Positions 17,557-27,119 of a DNA stretch of 50,617 bases are shown here, in pieces (the stretch's first letter is position 1; every line of letters starts with the position of its first letter). Both the position numbers and the translations under genes were made by a program. A model generated the notes under the pieces. That model was not told where the DNA came from, did not search any database, and saw only the letters and a list, made by a program, of their open reading frames with translations. Source of the DNA: an uncultured Bacteroidales bacterium (lineage in GTDB: Bacteria; Bacteroidota; Bacteroidia; Bacteroidales; Bacteroidaceae); assembly GCA_902798425.1 (NCBI GenBank), contig CADBWR010000015.1, positions 1-50,617 of the forward strand, written 5' to 3'.

Positions 17557-18467
17557 CACTTTACTTGATAAAAACGGCGGTTAAGGCCTACACGCATGGT
17601 GCTTTTACCCCCCGTCTTGATATCGTCCATGACAATACTGAAGTCTACCGGTTCGCGTACAGCCATCAACAGAAGTGTTTCTTCGGATGGTTCGTCGCCA
17701 AAGATGAATGGCTCCTTCTTGAAGGACACCGTACTCATAGCAGGTACCAACAGGTGAGCGCATGTTGCAGCGGCATCCATCGGAAGTACGAGGTATTTGT
17801 TGCCTTTCCGGTCAATGTCGAGCATATTCATATAGAGAGGTTCCGTCGTATGGTTCATCACACGCAGGTAGCAACTTGTGTTCGGTGCTATATGTTCGTC
17901 GAGTGGTAGCCCAGTAGTGCAGTCAACGAGTTCAAACTCCACGTCATAATCGGTTTCAGGATGAGTATCGGGGTCTACGAGGGTACTTTCCACTGTCTTA
18001 TCGATAGGGAGCCCATCGATTGCGAAGTGACGGCCCAACTGGTTGAGAAGCAGGGAGTCGTTGGACGACGAGCGATAAGCCGTGGCGGTAGCCTGCATAT
18101 AGGTGTTGGGGTGCGACATTTTCTCGCTATCGTCAGAGAAGAGCTGCTTGACAACATAGCTGAGATATTGTTTGGAGAGACTCTTGCCAGTGCCTTTGAG
18201 TGATTTGATGAGATCAGCAACAGTATGGGTGCCTGGGGCTGTGAAGGAGAACATCTTGGCATTCTTCTCGTCGATGACGGTAACAGCACTCTCGGCACCG
18301 ATCTGTATCTTATTCTGTGCAGCAAGGACCTTACGGGCCTTCAGCGGAACCATAGACTTTCCGTTATACCAACGGGCGGTGCCCACAACAGAATAGACCG
18401 TATATGACTGTGCTGCCAAAGACAGCGGCATAAGCGCCAACAGCAGGATAAAGATATTATTTTTCAT
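17556..18467 (-). CDS. Secreted FecR-like / DUF4384-like protein
   Basis: 303 residues from the ATG at 18467, which overlaps the end of the caspase gene by 11 bp. A Sec signal (IFILLLALMPLSLAAQ) is followed by YTVYSVVGTARWYNGKSMVPLKARKVLAAQNKIQIGAESAVTVID, the FecR-type beta module that presents a polarised strand set. The C-terminal half (VDCTTGLPLDEHIAPNTSCYLRVMNHT, then YLVLPMD) resembles DUF4384, a domain often encoded next to or fused with bacterial caspases. Probably a periplasmic partner or sensor for the caspase-like protein encoded just upstream. The domain names are from pattern memory; no catalytic residues are evident. Confidence 0.65.
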   Translation of the reverse strand: MKNNIFILLLALMPLSLAAQSYTVYSVVGTARWYNGKSMVPLKARKVLAAQNKIQIGAESAVTVIDEKNAKMFSFTAPGTHTVADLIKSLKGTGKSLSKQYLSYVVKQLFSDDSEKMSHPNTYMQATATAYRSSSNDSLLLNQLGRHFAIDGLPIDKTVESTLVDPDTHPETDYDVEFELVDCTTGLPLDEHIAPNTSCYLRVMNHTTEPLYMNMLDIDRKGNKYLVLPMDAAATCAHLLVPAMSTVSFKKEPFIFGDEPSEETLLLMAVREPVDFSIVMDDIKTGGKSTMRVGLNRRFYQVK

Positions 18468-20763
18468 AGGTAAAGATGTTAAAATGTTCGATACCACTGG
18501 GATTCATAAATACCGGTGTTTGCTTGAAGTCTGTAGTACGACGCACAGCATCATACAGGTAAGCGTCGAGGGTACGTGTTGAGAGGCCCTCATCGCCTTC
18601 TTTGCGGGCAGCACCATTGAATGCCTCAACCAAAGCCTTGGTGAAGGCACCATTGCCCCAGGTGGGGTCTTCCTTCGACTTTGTATCGCCAGCACTGGAA
18701 GCATAGAACAGCATACCATTCTTCGAACGGCGCAACTGTTCGACGAAATGTTCTGCAGCAGCAGAGCGGTTGCCTTCGAGCAGACCGGCAGAGTAGCAAG
18801 CGTCTGCAAAGACCACGAACTTAGAGTTGATCTTCTCAGCAGCATCCTTGAAGTCGGTAGCACTGAAACACTCGTAGGTGCGCTTGGTATTGCCACCATA
18901 CGGCACGAAGAAGAAGCGGTCGCGCTCGTCACGATAGCCGTGACCAGCGAAGAAGAACATACATAGGTCGTTGGGGCGAGCCTCCTGACCCATCCACTCC
19001 ATTGCCTCAAAGATGTCACCACGGGTAGCTTCCTGGTCACAGAGGAGTTTCACTTCCACATCTGTAAAAGGATGGCCCTTCTTGGAGCGCAGCACATTGG
19101 CAAAGTCGTTGGCATCCTTGACAGTCATCTTCAGCGGGAGGAGTTTCTCGTCGTTATACTCCCCTACTCCGACGACAACGGCAAAGAGACGAGGCAAATC
19201 TAACTCGGAGACATTCTCGCGGATAAGGCGAATGGTTGCGGGAATGCTGTTGCCTTTCTCATTCTGAGCAAAGAGCATGACGGTACAGTCGCGGTTGGGA
19301 ACGTCGACTTCTATCATGTCAGCCTGTTTGGCTGCGCGGGAGTCGGGCTGGCGAACACCATCAACCATGACGGTAATCTTGGTAGAGTTCTCTAAGCCCT
19401 GCGCCAGCAGCTGGTATTTCAGTTTGACGACATCGGTATGGAAAAGCGACTGATCTTCTGGGTAGAGAATGCGCACCACTGGAGCGCCATTGGACATGCC
19501 AATCTCTTCCTCTATCTGCTCTTGAGAATTGCCTCCTGCTGACGCTGTGGAAGTAGTGGCAGCAAGGGCTGACGCGGCAGGAACGCCAGCGGGCACCCCG
19601 CTGGCCGCCGGAGCAGCGGCAGAAGGCGTCGTAGCTGGAGCAGGAACCTCGGTGCCATCCTGCTTGAGGGTCAGCGCTTCGAGGGGTACATCCCAATGGG
19701 TAGAGACTGTGGGCGGCAAGTTGCGCTGGATTTCGGACTCTTTAGGGAGCACTACCAGCGATTTCTTGCGCTGAGCCTGTTGGGCTATCTGCAGTTTGAG
19801 TTGGCGGAGCTTCTCCAAACGAACGACCTCCAAACTGTCAGCAATCATCATGGAGTCTATGGTAGCTATCATGTGTTTGTTGAGGATGCCTGTAGTGGTG
19901 AGGCTATCCATCAGAGCCTGGTTGAGGGAGTCGAGCTGCTCTGTACGGGAGAGCTTGACAAGGTCAATGAGTTTAACCAGACTGTCGGGGCGCTCAGCCG
20001 GGGGAAGGATGGTAGCGGAATAGCCGATAGGCGGGTCAGCAGAGGCGGAGACGCCAGCGGGCAACCCGCTGGCCGCTGAGGCGGCGGAAGAAGCAGAGGC
20101 GGAAACGCCAGCGGGCAACCCGCTAGCCGCTGAGGCAGCGGAAGAAGCAGAGGCGGAAACGCCAGCGGGCAACCCGCTGGCCACAGAGGCAGCGGAAGAC
20201 GCAGAGGCGGAAGCGGCGGGCACATTCGCTATAATCTTGGTGGGACGCTCAATTTCGGGGACAAGGGCGACATCTTTGCCGTCGGACATATCGCGCCAGC
20301 GCTTGGCTTCTACGCTGTCAGCCTCGACAAGGACGCCCTTGGAATAGAGCTCTGCCAGTTTACGCTGAGCAGGCACATAGCCACGCAGAGCAGATGCTCT
20401 CATATACATCAGTGCCTGATCATAGTTGACGGGGAGTCCATCACCATTCATGTAACAGGTGGCCAGACCGTATTCAGCCTTGGCATGGCGCTGACGGGCA
20501 GCGCGCTTAAACCACATAGATGCCGAACTATAGTCTTTTGAGCCGTTCTCGCCCAGATAGAACATCTTGCCTGCCAAGAACTGCGCTTCAGCAAGTCCCT
20601 TATTAGCAGCCTGGACATACAGATCAAGAGCTGCTTGCATCTCGCCAGCTTCGTACTTGGCGTTAGCCTCATTGAGCAGTTCCTGGGCTGTCTGCGCTAC
20701 AGCCATAACAGTCATAAGGGTCATCAACAGTAATGAGCATACTCTTTTCTTCATAGTCATCAT
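18457..20763 (-). CDS. Exported Sel1-repeat / caspase-like (peptidase C14) protein
   Basis: 768 residues with a signal peptide (LLLMTLMTVMAVAQ). Residues about 53-165 are three Sel1-type repeats (AQFLAGKMFYLGENGSKDYSSA and relatives) for protein contacts. A long Ala/Ser/Pro linker follows (about 180-440), holding four copies of the family B palindrome. The C-terminal caspase fold has VVVGVGEYND, the catalytic His608 in FFFAGHG and the catalytic Cys656 in FADACYSAG, so it should be an active clan CD cysteine peptidase. ATGs at 20763, 20760 and 20754 follow AGGAG; the last has the best spacing. It sits 16 bp after the CHASE2 gene. Likely a periplasmic stress or regulatory protease; substrate unknown. 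Confidence 0.88.
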   Translation of the reverse strand: MMTMKKRVCSLLLMTLMTVMAVAQTAQELLNEANAKYEAGEMQAALDLYVQAANKGLAEAQFLAGKMFYLGENGSKDYSSASMWFKRAARQRHAKAEYGLATCYMNGDGLPVNYDQALMYMRASALRGYVPAQRKLAELYSKGVLVEADSVEAKRWRDMSDGKDVALVPEIERPTKIIANVPAASASASSAASVASGLPAGVSASASSAASAASGLPAGVSASASSAASAASGLPAGVSASADPPIGYSATILPPAERPDSLVKLIDLVKLSRTEQLDSLNQALMDSLTTTGILNKHMIATIDSMMIADSLEVVRLEKLRQLKLQIAQQAQRKKSLVVLPKESEIQRNLPPTVSTHWDVPLEALTLKQDGTEVPAPATTPSAAAPAASGVPAGVPAASALAATTSTASAGGNSQEQIEEEIGMSNGAPVVRILYPEDQSLFHTDVVKLKYQLLAQGLENSTKITVMVDGVRQPDSRAAKQADMIEVDVPNRDCTVMLFAQNEKGNSIPATIRLIRENVSELDLPRLFAVVVGVGEYNDEKLLPLKMTVKDANDFANVLRSKKGHPFTDVEVKLLCDQEATRGDIFEAMEWMGQEARPNDLCMFFFAGHGYRDERDRFFFVPYGGNTKRTYECFSATDFKDAAEKINSKFVVFADACYSAGLLEGNRSAAAEHFVEQLRRSKNGMLFYASSAGDTKSKEDPTWGNGAFTKALVEAFNGAARKEGDEGLSTRTLDAYLYDAVRRTTDFKQTPVFMNPSGIEHFNIFTYEK
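19585..19605. repeat. Family B palindrome in the caspase gene linker
   Basis: GCCAGCGGG and CCCGCTGGC (perfect 9-bp arms) around CAC. It reads AASGVPAG on the coding strand. Confidence 0.85.
20053..20181. repeat. Three family B palindromes on a 54-bp tandem repeat
   Basis: Copies at 20053-20073, 20107-20127 and 20161-20181, spaced exactly 54 bp. The first and third have perfect 9-bp arms around CAA; the middle has one arm mismatch. Each 54-bp unit codes for 18 residues ending ASGLPAG in a Ser/Ala-rich linker of the caspase protein. Confidence 0.9.
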
Positions 20764-20779
20764 CTCCTATATTCTTTAT

Positions 20780-21955
20780 TTATTCTTCCTCATTTTCCAA
20801 GTAAATGGAATGTTTGAAAATTTTCCAATGCCATTTATTGTATATGATACGAGCGCTATCTTCGTATAACGGTCGAGCTGTTTCGATAAGTGCTATACCT
20901 GCCAACGGATAGAGCAGGTTGATATTGTATTGCAGATACATAAAACTCAAGAACGACACCCATACCAGCAGAGCAGCTAACAGGAAATAGTAACCACTGA
21001 TGATGTAGCTGTCGACCTTCGGCCAAAGGCGTGGCACCCAGTAATTAATCCATGACGAGAAATAGCACAGGATGAAGGCCAGCACGATGCTGAACCATAC
21101 GGGCATATCCTTGATGTTACGATTCTGGATATAGGAGAGCATAGAATATGCCTGGATTTTCATGCCCGGCATCTTGCCCAGCGGTGTAAAATGGGCATCC
21201 TCTTCATTGGAGAACGTACCAAGCAGGACAATTTTGTCTTTCAGCAGATTGGCATGATCCCGGATATCACGGAAATTAATGACAGGGAAGTCCGTATCGC
21301 CATAGACAATGAGACGTTCGTTGATATCCTGCTCATGCGGTTTCTCGCCCATGTATACACAAGCTGTCAGGTAGGCCAGCGAATACATCGTCTTGTCGTT
21401 ATATTTCTTAGACAGCGTATATTCACGGATGATGCCTCCTTCATGGTCTTGCAACACGTTTCCATAGCCAAAGACATAGTCTCCCATAGGTGCAAAGAAA
21501 GATGGAATGAAGTTCTCGAAGCAACCTTTCTCTTCGTTATAGTCCACCAGTTTGCTGGAAAAAACGATAGGTTCCTTGGCCTCCTCGATAGATGCCATCA
21601 GCATGGCATTGGCCAACACATCATCGCCTTCCTTGTAAAAGAGCAAGTCAACGGCTAACACGCGAGGCTGACAAGCATTAATCTGTTGGATGACCTGTCC
21701 TATCTCCCCACGGTCGCGCAATTCCACCATATCGACCATCACAATATCGTCATTCATCTCGATATTCTCGCTACGGCTCATCTCATAATAGACATCCGTC
21801 ATGTGGAAATTCTCAAAGGCCTGTTCTACTGGATTGAACATGGAAAGGTTTACTGACACCAATCCAATGACTGCTGCCAATAATGCTGTCATCAGACAGA
21901 CCCCCACATGATCTATATGCCAAAATTTCCAATCCTTTTTCATTCCGCCGGACAT
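20780..21955 (-). CDS. CHASE2 domain membrane protein
   Basis: 391 residues. One N-terminal transmembrane segment (VCLMTALLAAVIGLVSVNLSMF) leads to a large extracytoplasmic CHASE2 domain: FENFHMTDVYYEM, DIVMVDMVELRDRGEIGQVI, PRVLAVDLLFYKEGD, DFPVINFRDI and KDKIVLLGTFSNEEDAHFTPLGKMPGMKIQAYSM. Three more membrane segments follow near the C-terminus, with no kinase or cyclase output domain, so signalling would pass through a partner. CHASE2 senses extracellular cues in other proteins; the ligand here is unknown. It starts the cluster and precedes the caspase gene by 16 bp. ATG at 21943 (MKKDW) is an alternative start nearer to normal spacing from the promoter. Confidence 0.85.
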   Translation of the reverse strand: MSGGMKKDWKFWHIDHVGVCLMTALLAAVIGLVSVNLSMFNPVEQAFENFHMTDVYYEMSRSENIEMNDDIVMVDMVELRDRGEIGQVIQQINACQPRVLAVDLLFYKEGDDVLANAMLMASIEEAKEPIVFSSKLVDYNEEKGCFENFIPSFFAPMGDYVFGYGNVLQDHEGGIIREYTLSKKYNDKTMYSLAYLTACVYMGEKPHEQDINERLIVYGDTDFPVINFRDIRDHANLLKDKIVLLGTFSNEEDAHFTPLGKMPGMKIQAYSMLSYIQNRNIKDMPVWFSIVLAFILCYFSSWINYWVPRLWPKVDSYIISGYYFLLAALLVWVSFLSFMYLQYNINLLYPLAGIALIETARPLYEDSARIIYNKWHWKIFKHSIYLENEEE

Positions 21956-21966
21956 CTATTACGCTG

Positions 21967-21997
21967 CAAAGATACATAATTTATGTCAACTATGCAA
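21967..21997 (-). promoter_or_regulatory. Promoter of the CHASE2-caspase-GSCFA-murF operon
   Basis: Minus-strand TTG (21997-21995), 20 bp, TATCTTTG (21974-21967), then CAGC. Predicted start near 21962, only about 7 nt before the first ATG and about 19 before the MKK start. Confidence 0.75.
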
Positions 21998-22019
21998 AAA
22001 AGATGGCAATAGATTTTAT

Positions 22020-24509
22020 CTATTGACGGCGATAATGCTGATATGCCGTCCAAGCCAACGCCAACAGAATAAGCAAAAGCAGGATATAAGCCAGATAAGC
22101 AATGGTCTCCGTGCGATCTATGCTCTTCGGGAAGAAACTAAGCACCACTTCATGTTTTCCGGGCTTCACCTGCAAGGCGCGCAGCACGTAGTCGACACGT
22201 CCCAGTGGCTGTTCCACACCATCGACAGTAGCCGTCCATCCGGGATAGTATATTTCCGAGAACACCACTACTCCACCCTTTCCAGAGTTGACCTCATAGG
22301 TCAGACGATTGGGTTCATAGGCGGTAATAGTCACTCGACTCAGCGTATCCTGTTTGACGGCTTGTCCGAGTTGCTCCTCAAATTTCTTGTCTGCCACAGC
22401 CTCATGGCGCAATGGCAGTTCGCCGAGTTTATCCAGCTCCTCATTGGCATTGTCGACATAGTGTATGCGGTCTACAAACCACGCATTGCCATAGGTGTAT
22501 GGATTAGCCAGCGGCACAGTCTGCCCTCCTTGGAGCGGCAGGATGAAGTATTTGGTGTTGAGCATGTTCAACACAGGATAGATACTGTCGCCATTGACCA
22601 ACGTCATATCGCCGGCAGCATCGCTGACAGCCTTGAAGACACAATCCATCTCTGGTGCAATATGTGCATCGATAAGTTCCTGATAGCGGCGCAGTTTAGC
22701 AGCATGATAGCCACCGATGCTCTTCAAATAGTAGCTTGTCTCATTTTCGTTGAAGGTCGATGTTGCCAAGTTCAACACACGGTAGTCAAGCGACTTATCC
22801 TGGAGAATATGGTCAATAGCCGTAGACTTGGGCATCGGTTCTTCGCGGACGGTCTTCGACACAAACATGCCGTCGTTCAGATAGCGTTTGTTCACCGTCC
22901 ACATATCTACCAAGCAGACAATTAGAATAATACCCACGGCATATTCCTTCTTCAGCTTACCATAAAGCATTGCCAAGAGGATGCCAGTACCAACCAGAAT
23001 GATATAGAACGAGCGCCAGCAGTCGGCAGTGAATACCGCCACACGCATCTCTGTCAGATTCTTCAGCAACGGAGCCAACTGATCTTCAGGCAGTTGGCGT
23101 AGTGCCTGCATCTCGTTATAGCTGATGAAATCAGGGAAGAACGTCTGTGGCATCATAGCAAAGAGCAATGCGATGCCACCCGTCAATGCGAAAGACGTAA
23201 CGAACCATTTACGTTTAGTTTTGATGACCTCCGGCTCGTCGACGACCTTCTTCAGTGCCAACATAGCCAAGAGGGGGATGGTAAACTCAGCAATAACCAA
23301 GATTGATGCTACCGTTCGGAACTTCGCATACATCGGTATGTAGTCGAGGAAGAAATTGGTAAAGGGCATGAAATTTCTACCCCACGACAACAATACAGAC
23401 AGAATGGTAACAGCCAACAGTGCCCACTTCATAGGACCTTTCACAATGAACAAACCCAGCACGAAAAGCATCATCACAAAGGCACCGACATATACCGGTC
23501 CTGCTGTCATCGGTTGGTTGCCCCAATACTGGCTCAGCTGCTGGTAGATGCCTACATAGTATTCATCAGCATGCTTCATGGCAGTCTTACTCTGCGACAA
23601 CGGAACACTGGCACCACCCTTGGCATTAGGAATCAGCAGCGTCCATGTTTCGTCGATACCATAACTCCACTGCGTGATATAGTCGCGATCCAGACCGCTG
23701 CTGGTCTGGTTGGCACTGTTTTTCTTTACCAATTCACTCTTGCCACGCATTGATTCTTGTCCGTAGAGCCATGTATGATAAAGATTTGAAAGGTTAAGAC
23801 AGACACCTATAGCCGCTCCCGCCAGACTGACAGCAATGGCTTTTAATACATGTTTATATTGCTTCTTAAGCAGTCCATCGATGCAGAAAGCGATGACCAT
23901 TGCCAAGATGATGAACAAGTAATAATACGTCATCTGGACGTGATTAGCCAACACCTCTAAGGCAGCAAAGAGCGCTGTAACAAGCAATCCCCACAGGTAC
24001 TTGCCTCGGAAAGCCAACACCACACCCGCAATCATTGGCGGTAGATAAGCCAGCGCCATTACTTTCCAGATATGTCCGGCAGCGATGATGATGAAGAAAT
24101 AGCTGCTAAAAGCCCATATCACAGCACCCAAGGCAGCCAGATAAACACGGAAGTCGAAGGCACGCAACAAGATATAGAAGCCTAACAAATATACAAAGAC
24201 ATACCACACGTTCTCGGGTAATCCAAGGTGGTAGACGCTCTCCACCTTCGACAGCAGTGTCGTACTTGGATATGATGGCGACATCTGATAGGTAGGCATA
24301 CCACCAAACAGGGCGTTCGTCCAGCGAGTACGTTCACCTGTACGCTGCTGATATTCAACAGCTTCCTGTCCTGCTCCGCGTCCAGCTGACGAGTCATGCC
24401 GATAAAGCACACGTCCTTCGATATCTGCTGGGAAGAAGTAGGCAAAAGAAATGACCACAAACAACACGACGACCACCACGTCAGGTAGCCAAAGTTTCCA
24501 TTTTTTCAT
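22020..24509 (-). CDS. yfhO: YfhO family membrane protein
   Basis: 829 residues from MKKWKLWLPDV (24509); MQNV at 24521 is an alternative. The frame remains open further upstream, but that part crosses the promoter and mtnN and is not real. About a dozen transmembrane segments form a GT-C type polytopic protein; a C-terminal periplasmic beta domain carries VFSEIYYPGWTATVDGVEQP, the hallmark of YfhO, and a final membrane helix. YfhO proteins in Firmicutes help glycosylate lipoteichoic acid; in Bacteroidota, which lack that polymer, the substrate is unknown but a lipid-linked sugar donor is likely. It is transcribed divergently from mtnN from a shared symmetric promoter region. Confidence 0.88.
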   Translation of the reverse strand: MKKWKLWLPDVVVVVLFVVISFAYFFPADIEGRVLYRHDSSAGRGAGQEAVEYQQRTGERTRWTNALFGGMPTYQMSPSYPSTTLLSKVESVYHLGLPENVWYVFVYLLGFYILLRAFDFRVYLAALGAVIWAFSSYFFIIIAAGHIWKVMALAYLPPMIAGVVLAFRGKYLWGLLVTALFAALEVLANHVQMTYYYLFIILAMVIAFCIDGLLKKQYKHVLKAIAVSLAGAAIGVCLNLSNLYHTWLYGQESMRGKSELVKKNSANQTSSGLDRDYITQWSYGIDETWTLLIPNAKGGASVPLSQSKTAMKHADEYYVGIYQQLSQYWGNQPMTAGPVYVGAFVMMLFVLGLFIVKGPMKWALLAVTILSVLLSWGRNFMPFTNFFLDYIPMYAKFRTVASILVIAEFTIPLLAMLALKKVVDEPEVIKTKRKWFVTSFALTGGIALLFAMMPQTFFPDFISYNEMQALRQLPEDQLAPLLKNLTEMRVAVFTADCWRSFYIILVGTGILLAMLYGKLKKEYAVGIILIVCLVDMWTVNKRYLNDGMFVSKTVREEPMPKSTAIDHILQDKSLDYRVLNLATSTFNENETSYYLKSIGGYHAAKLRRYQELIDAHIAPEMDCVFKAVSDAAGDMTLVNGDSIYPVLNMLNTKYFILPLQGGQTVPLANPYTYGNAWFVDRIHYVDNANEELDKLGELPLRHEAVADKKFEEQLGQAVKQDTLSRVTITAYEPNRLTYEVNSGKGGVVVFSEIYYPGWTATVDGVEQPLGRVDYVLRALQVKPGKHEVVLSFFPKSIDRTETIAYLAYILLLLILLALAWTAYQHYRRQ

Positions 24510-24526
24510 AACATTCTGCATTTTGG

Positions 24527-24560
24527 TTGCAAAATTACAATTTTTTTTATAATTTTGCAA
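24527..24560. promoter_or_regulatory. Symmetric overlapping divergent promoters yfhO / mtnN
   Basis: TTGCAAAATTA (24527-24537) and TAATTTTGCAA (24550-24560) are perfect inverted copies. Plus promoter: TTG 24527-24529, 20 bp, TAATTTTG 24550-24557. Minus promoter: TTG 24560-24558, 20 bp, TAATTTTG 24537-24530. The -33 element of each lies on the far edge of the other's -7 arm, so the two polymerases should exclude each other. Confidence 0.85.
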
Positions 24561-24579
24561 CCAAAACAATAAAAAGCAT

Positions 24580-25224
24580 ATGAAAATAGGTATTATAGTG
24601 GCAATGGACAAGGAGTTGCGCCAGTTACAGCAGCTCTTTAGTGACGGCAATGTACGTGTGGAGAAATGTGGCATCGGCAAAGTCAATGCAGCCTTAGGTG
24701 CCCAACGGATGATTAACGAATTCCACCCAGACTGCATCATCAGCAGCGGTTGTGCCGGTGGCAATGGTGACGACATCAAAGTGCAGGATGTTGTGATTAG
24801 CGCGGAGCTCTGCTATCACGATGTCTACTGCGGAAGAGCCATCGACGACACAACCATATACGGGCAAGTACAGGGACTACCTGCACGCTTCCAAGCTGAC
24901 CCGTATCTGCTCAACAAAGCCATCAACCTTCAGACAACAGACATTGCACTCCACCCAGGTCTGATTGTTACTGGCGACTGGTTTGTAGACAGCAAGGACA
25001 AGATGCGCGAGATTGTCGGCCACTTCCCCGAAGCCAAGGCCGTAGACATGGAGTCATGCGCCATTGCCCAGACCTGTTATATCAACAAAGTGCCATTCAT
25101 CTCGTTCCGCGTCATCAGCGACGTTCCGCTGCGCGACACCGATGCTTCGCAATATCACAACTTCTGGGACACCATTGCTGAGCACTCGTTCCAAGTCACC
25201 AAGACATTCGTAGAGTCGCTATAA
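24580..25224 (+). CDS. mtnN: 5'-methylthioadenosine/S-adenosylhomocysteine nucleosidase
   Basis: 214 residues. Hydrolyses MTA and SAH to adenine and the thioribose, clearing inhibitory by-products of SAM use and feeding the AI-2 and methionine salvage routes. The sequence is typical: KIGIIVAMDKEL at the N-terminus, CIISSGCAGGNGDDIKVQDVVIS, VTGDWFVDS, and AVDMESCAIAQTCYINKVPFISFRVISD with the conserved Met-Glu-Ser and Asp that bind the ribose and protonate adenine. The family is usually about 230 residues, so this is normal to slightly short. It is monocistronic on the plus strand, with a hairpin terminator shared with typA. Confidence 0.95.
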   Translation: MKIGIIVAMDKELRQLQQLFSDGNVRVEKCGIGKVNAALGAQRMINEFHPDCIISSGCAGGNGDDIKVQDVVISAELCYHDVYCGRAIDDTTIYGQVQGLPARFQADPYLLNKAINLQTTDIALHPGLIVTGDWFVDSKDKMREIVGHFPEAKAVDMESCAIAQTCYINKVPFISFRVISDVPLRDTDASQYHNFWDTIAEHSFQVTKTFVESL

Positions 25225-25251
25225 CAGAGACTCCTTGTTGATAAACAAAAG

Positions 25252-25277
25252 AATCCTCGTCGAAATCGGCGAGGATT
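25252..25277. terminator. Bidirectional terminator mtnN / typA
   Basis: AATCCTCG pairs with CGAGGATT, and the stem extends inward through a T-G wobble to an AAAT loop. It lies between two convergent genes, with AAAACAAAAG on the left and TAATTAT on the right. Confidence 0.75.
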
Positions 25278-25299
25278 AATTATGCGGTTACTTGTGCAG

Positions 25300-27102
25300 T
25301 TACTGCTTGTTGGCCTTCTTGCGCTGGTCGTGATCAAGGATAATCTTACGCATTCGCATCGACTTAGGAGTAACTTCAACGAGTTCATCCTCCTTGATAT
25401 ACTCCAGACACTCCTCAAGCGACATAACCACCTTAGGAATGATGCGTGCCTTTTCATCCGTACCAGAAGCTCGGACGTTGGTTAGCTGCTTAGCCTTGCA
25501 GACATTGATAACGAGGTCGTTGTCGTGAACATGCTCGCCAACCACCTGTCCCATATAGACATCCTCACCTGGGTCGATGAAGAACTTACCACGATCCTGC
25601 AGCTTGTCGATGGCATAGGCGAAGGCATTACCCGTCTCCAGTGCTATCATCGAACCATTGACACGGCGCTCTATCTCACCCTTATATGGCTGGTACTCCT
25701 TGAATCGGTGAGCCATAATAGCCTCACCTTGAGAAGCGGTGAGTACATTGGTACGCAGACCGATGATACCACGTGAGGGGATATTGAACTCGATATTGGT
25801 GCGCTCGCCCTGAGACTCCATGCTGGTCATCTCACCTTTACGACGCGTCACCATATCAATCATCTTCGAGGCGAACTCCTCAGGGACGTTGATGGTCAGT
25901 TCCTCGATAGGCTCACACTTCACGCCATCAATCTCCTTATAGATAACCTGCGGCTGACCCACCTGCAACTCGTAGCCCTCGCGACGCATGGTCTCGATGA
26001 GCACAGAAAGGTGCAACACACCACGGCCACTGACAATCCACTTATCGGTGCTATCCTCAAACTGCTCTACATGCAGCGCCAGGTTTTTCTCAAGCTCCTT
26101 TTCCAAACGGTCGTTGATATGGCGAGAGGTAACGAATTTACCCTCTTTGCCGAAGAAGGGCGAGTCGTTAATCTGGAAGAGCATCGACATGGTAGGCTCA
26201 TCAATAGCAATAGGTGGCAGTGCCTCTGGGTTCTCAACATCGCAGATGGTGTCACCAATCTCAAATTTCTCCAAGCCGATGACCGCACAGATGTCGCCAC
26301 ACTCCACCTCGTCAGTACGCTGGTGTCCCATGCCGTCGAAGGTGTGCAACTCCTTAATCTTGGTCTTCTCCATGGTACCGTCACGATGGGCAATCGTCAC
26401 CTGCTGGCCGTCCTTCAACGTACCACGGTGTACGCGACCCACGGCGATACGACCCGTATACGAGCTATAGTCGAGCGAAGTAATGAGCATCTGCGGAGTA
26501 CCCTCCAACTGTGCGGGAGCAGGGATAACCTCAATAATCTTATCCAGCAGATATGTTATGTCTGTGGTGGGCTTGTTATAATCTTCACCCATCCAGCCGT
26601 TCTTGGCAGAGCCATAGACTACGGGGAAGTCCAGCTGATCTTCGGTAGCGCCGAGCGAGAACATCAGGTCGAACACCATCTCATAGACCTCTTCAGGGCG
26701 ACAGTTGGGCTTGTCTACTTTATTAACAACCACGATAGGCTTCAGTCCTATCTGCAGAGCCTTCTGCAGTACGAAGCGCGTTTGGGGCATCGGGCCCTCA
26801 AAAGCGTCGACGAGCAGCAGACAGCCGTCGGCCATGTTGAGCACACGCTCTACCTCACCTCCGAAATCAGAGTGTCCCGGAGTGTCAATAATATTAATCT
26901 TCGTTCCTTTCCAGTTGATGCTGACATTCTTCGAGAGAATCGTAATGCCACGCTCACGTTCCAAATCGTTAGCGTCCAATACTTGATTGCTGAGATCCTG
27001 TCCCTCACGGAACAAATTGCCAGCCAGCATCATCTTGTCCACGAGCGTCGTCTTGCCGTGGTCTACGTGTGCGATAATCGCAATGTTTCTGATATCCTGC
27101 AT
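25300..27102 (-). CDS. typA: Ribosome-associated GTPase TypA/BipA
   Basis: 600 residues, the standard length. An EF-G-like translational GTPase that binds 70S ribosomes and aids 50S assembly, especially under stress or cold. G1 is AHVDHGKT near residue 12, G3 is DTPGHSDF, G4 is NKVDK, and the P-loop opens almost at the start, fixing the ATG at 27102. Beta-barrel domain II, an EF-G domain V-like region and the unique C-terminal domain ([34 protein letters not shown]) follow. It diverges from rpsO out of a symmetric promoter region, so two translation genes share one control region. Confidence 0.97.
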   Translation of the reverse strand: MQDIRNIAIIAHVDHGKTTLVDKMMLAGNLFREGQDLSNQVLDANDLERERGITILSKNVSINWKGTKINIIDTPGHSDFGGEVERVLNMADGCLLLVDAFEGPMPQTRFVLQKALQIGLKPIVVVNKVDKPNCRPEEVYEMVFDLMFSLGATEDQLDFPVVYGSAKNGWMGEDYNKPTTDITYLLDKIIEVIPAPAQLEGTPQMLITSLDYSSYTGRIAVGRVHRGTLKDGQQVTIAHRDGTMEKTKIKELHTFDGMGHQRTDEVECGDICAVIGLEKFEIGDTICDVENPEALPPIAIDEPTMSMLFQINDSPFFGKEGKFVTSRHINDRLEKELEKNLALHVEQFEDSTDKWIVSGRGVLHLSVLIETMRREGYELQVGQPQVIYKEIDGVKCEPIEELTINVPEEFASKMIDMVTRRKGEMTSMESQGERTNIEFNIPSRGIIGLRTNVLTASQGEAIMAHRFKEYQPYKGEIERRVNGSMIALETGNAFAYAIDKLQDRGKFFIDPGEDVYMGQVVGEHVHDNDLVINVCKAKQLTNVRASGTDEKARIIPKVVMSLEECLEYIKEDELVEVTPKSMRMRKIILDHDQRKKANKQ

Positions 27103-27119
27103 AATGAATTACGTAATTT

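Noticed and set aside
20053-20181. CRISPR array
   Set aside because: Three palindromic repeats at a fixed 54-bp step looked array-like, but the intervening sequence is itself repeated and the whole is an in-frame coding linker.
24510-24779. N-terminal extension of YfhO
   Set aside because: It overlaps mtnN on the opposite strand and runs through the divergent promoters; MKKWKLW is the proper start.
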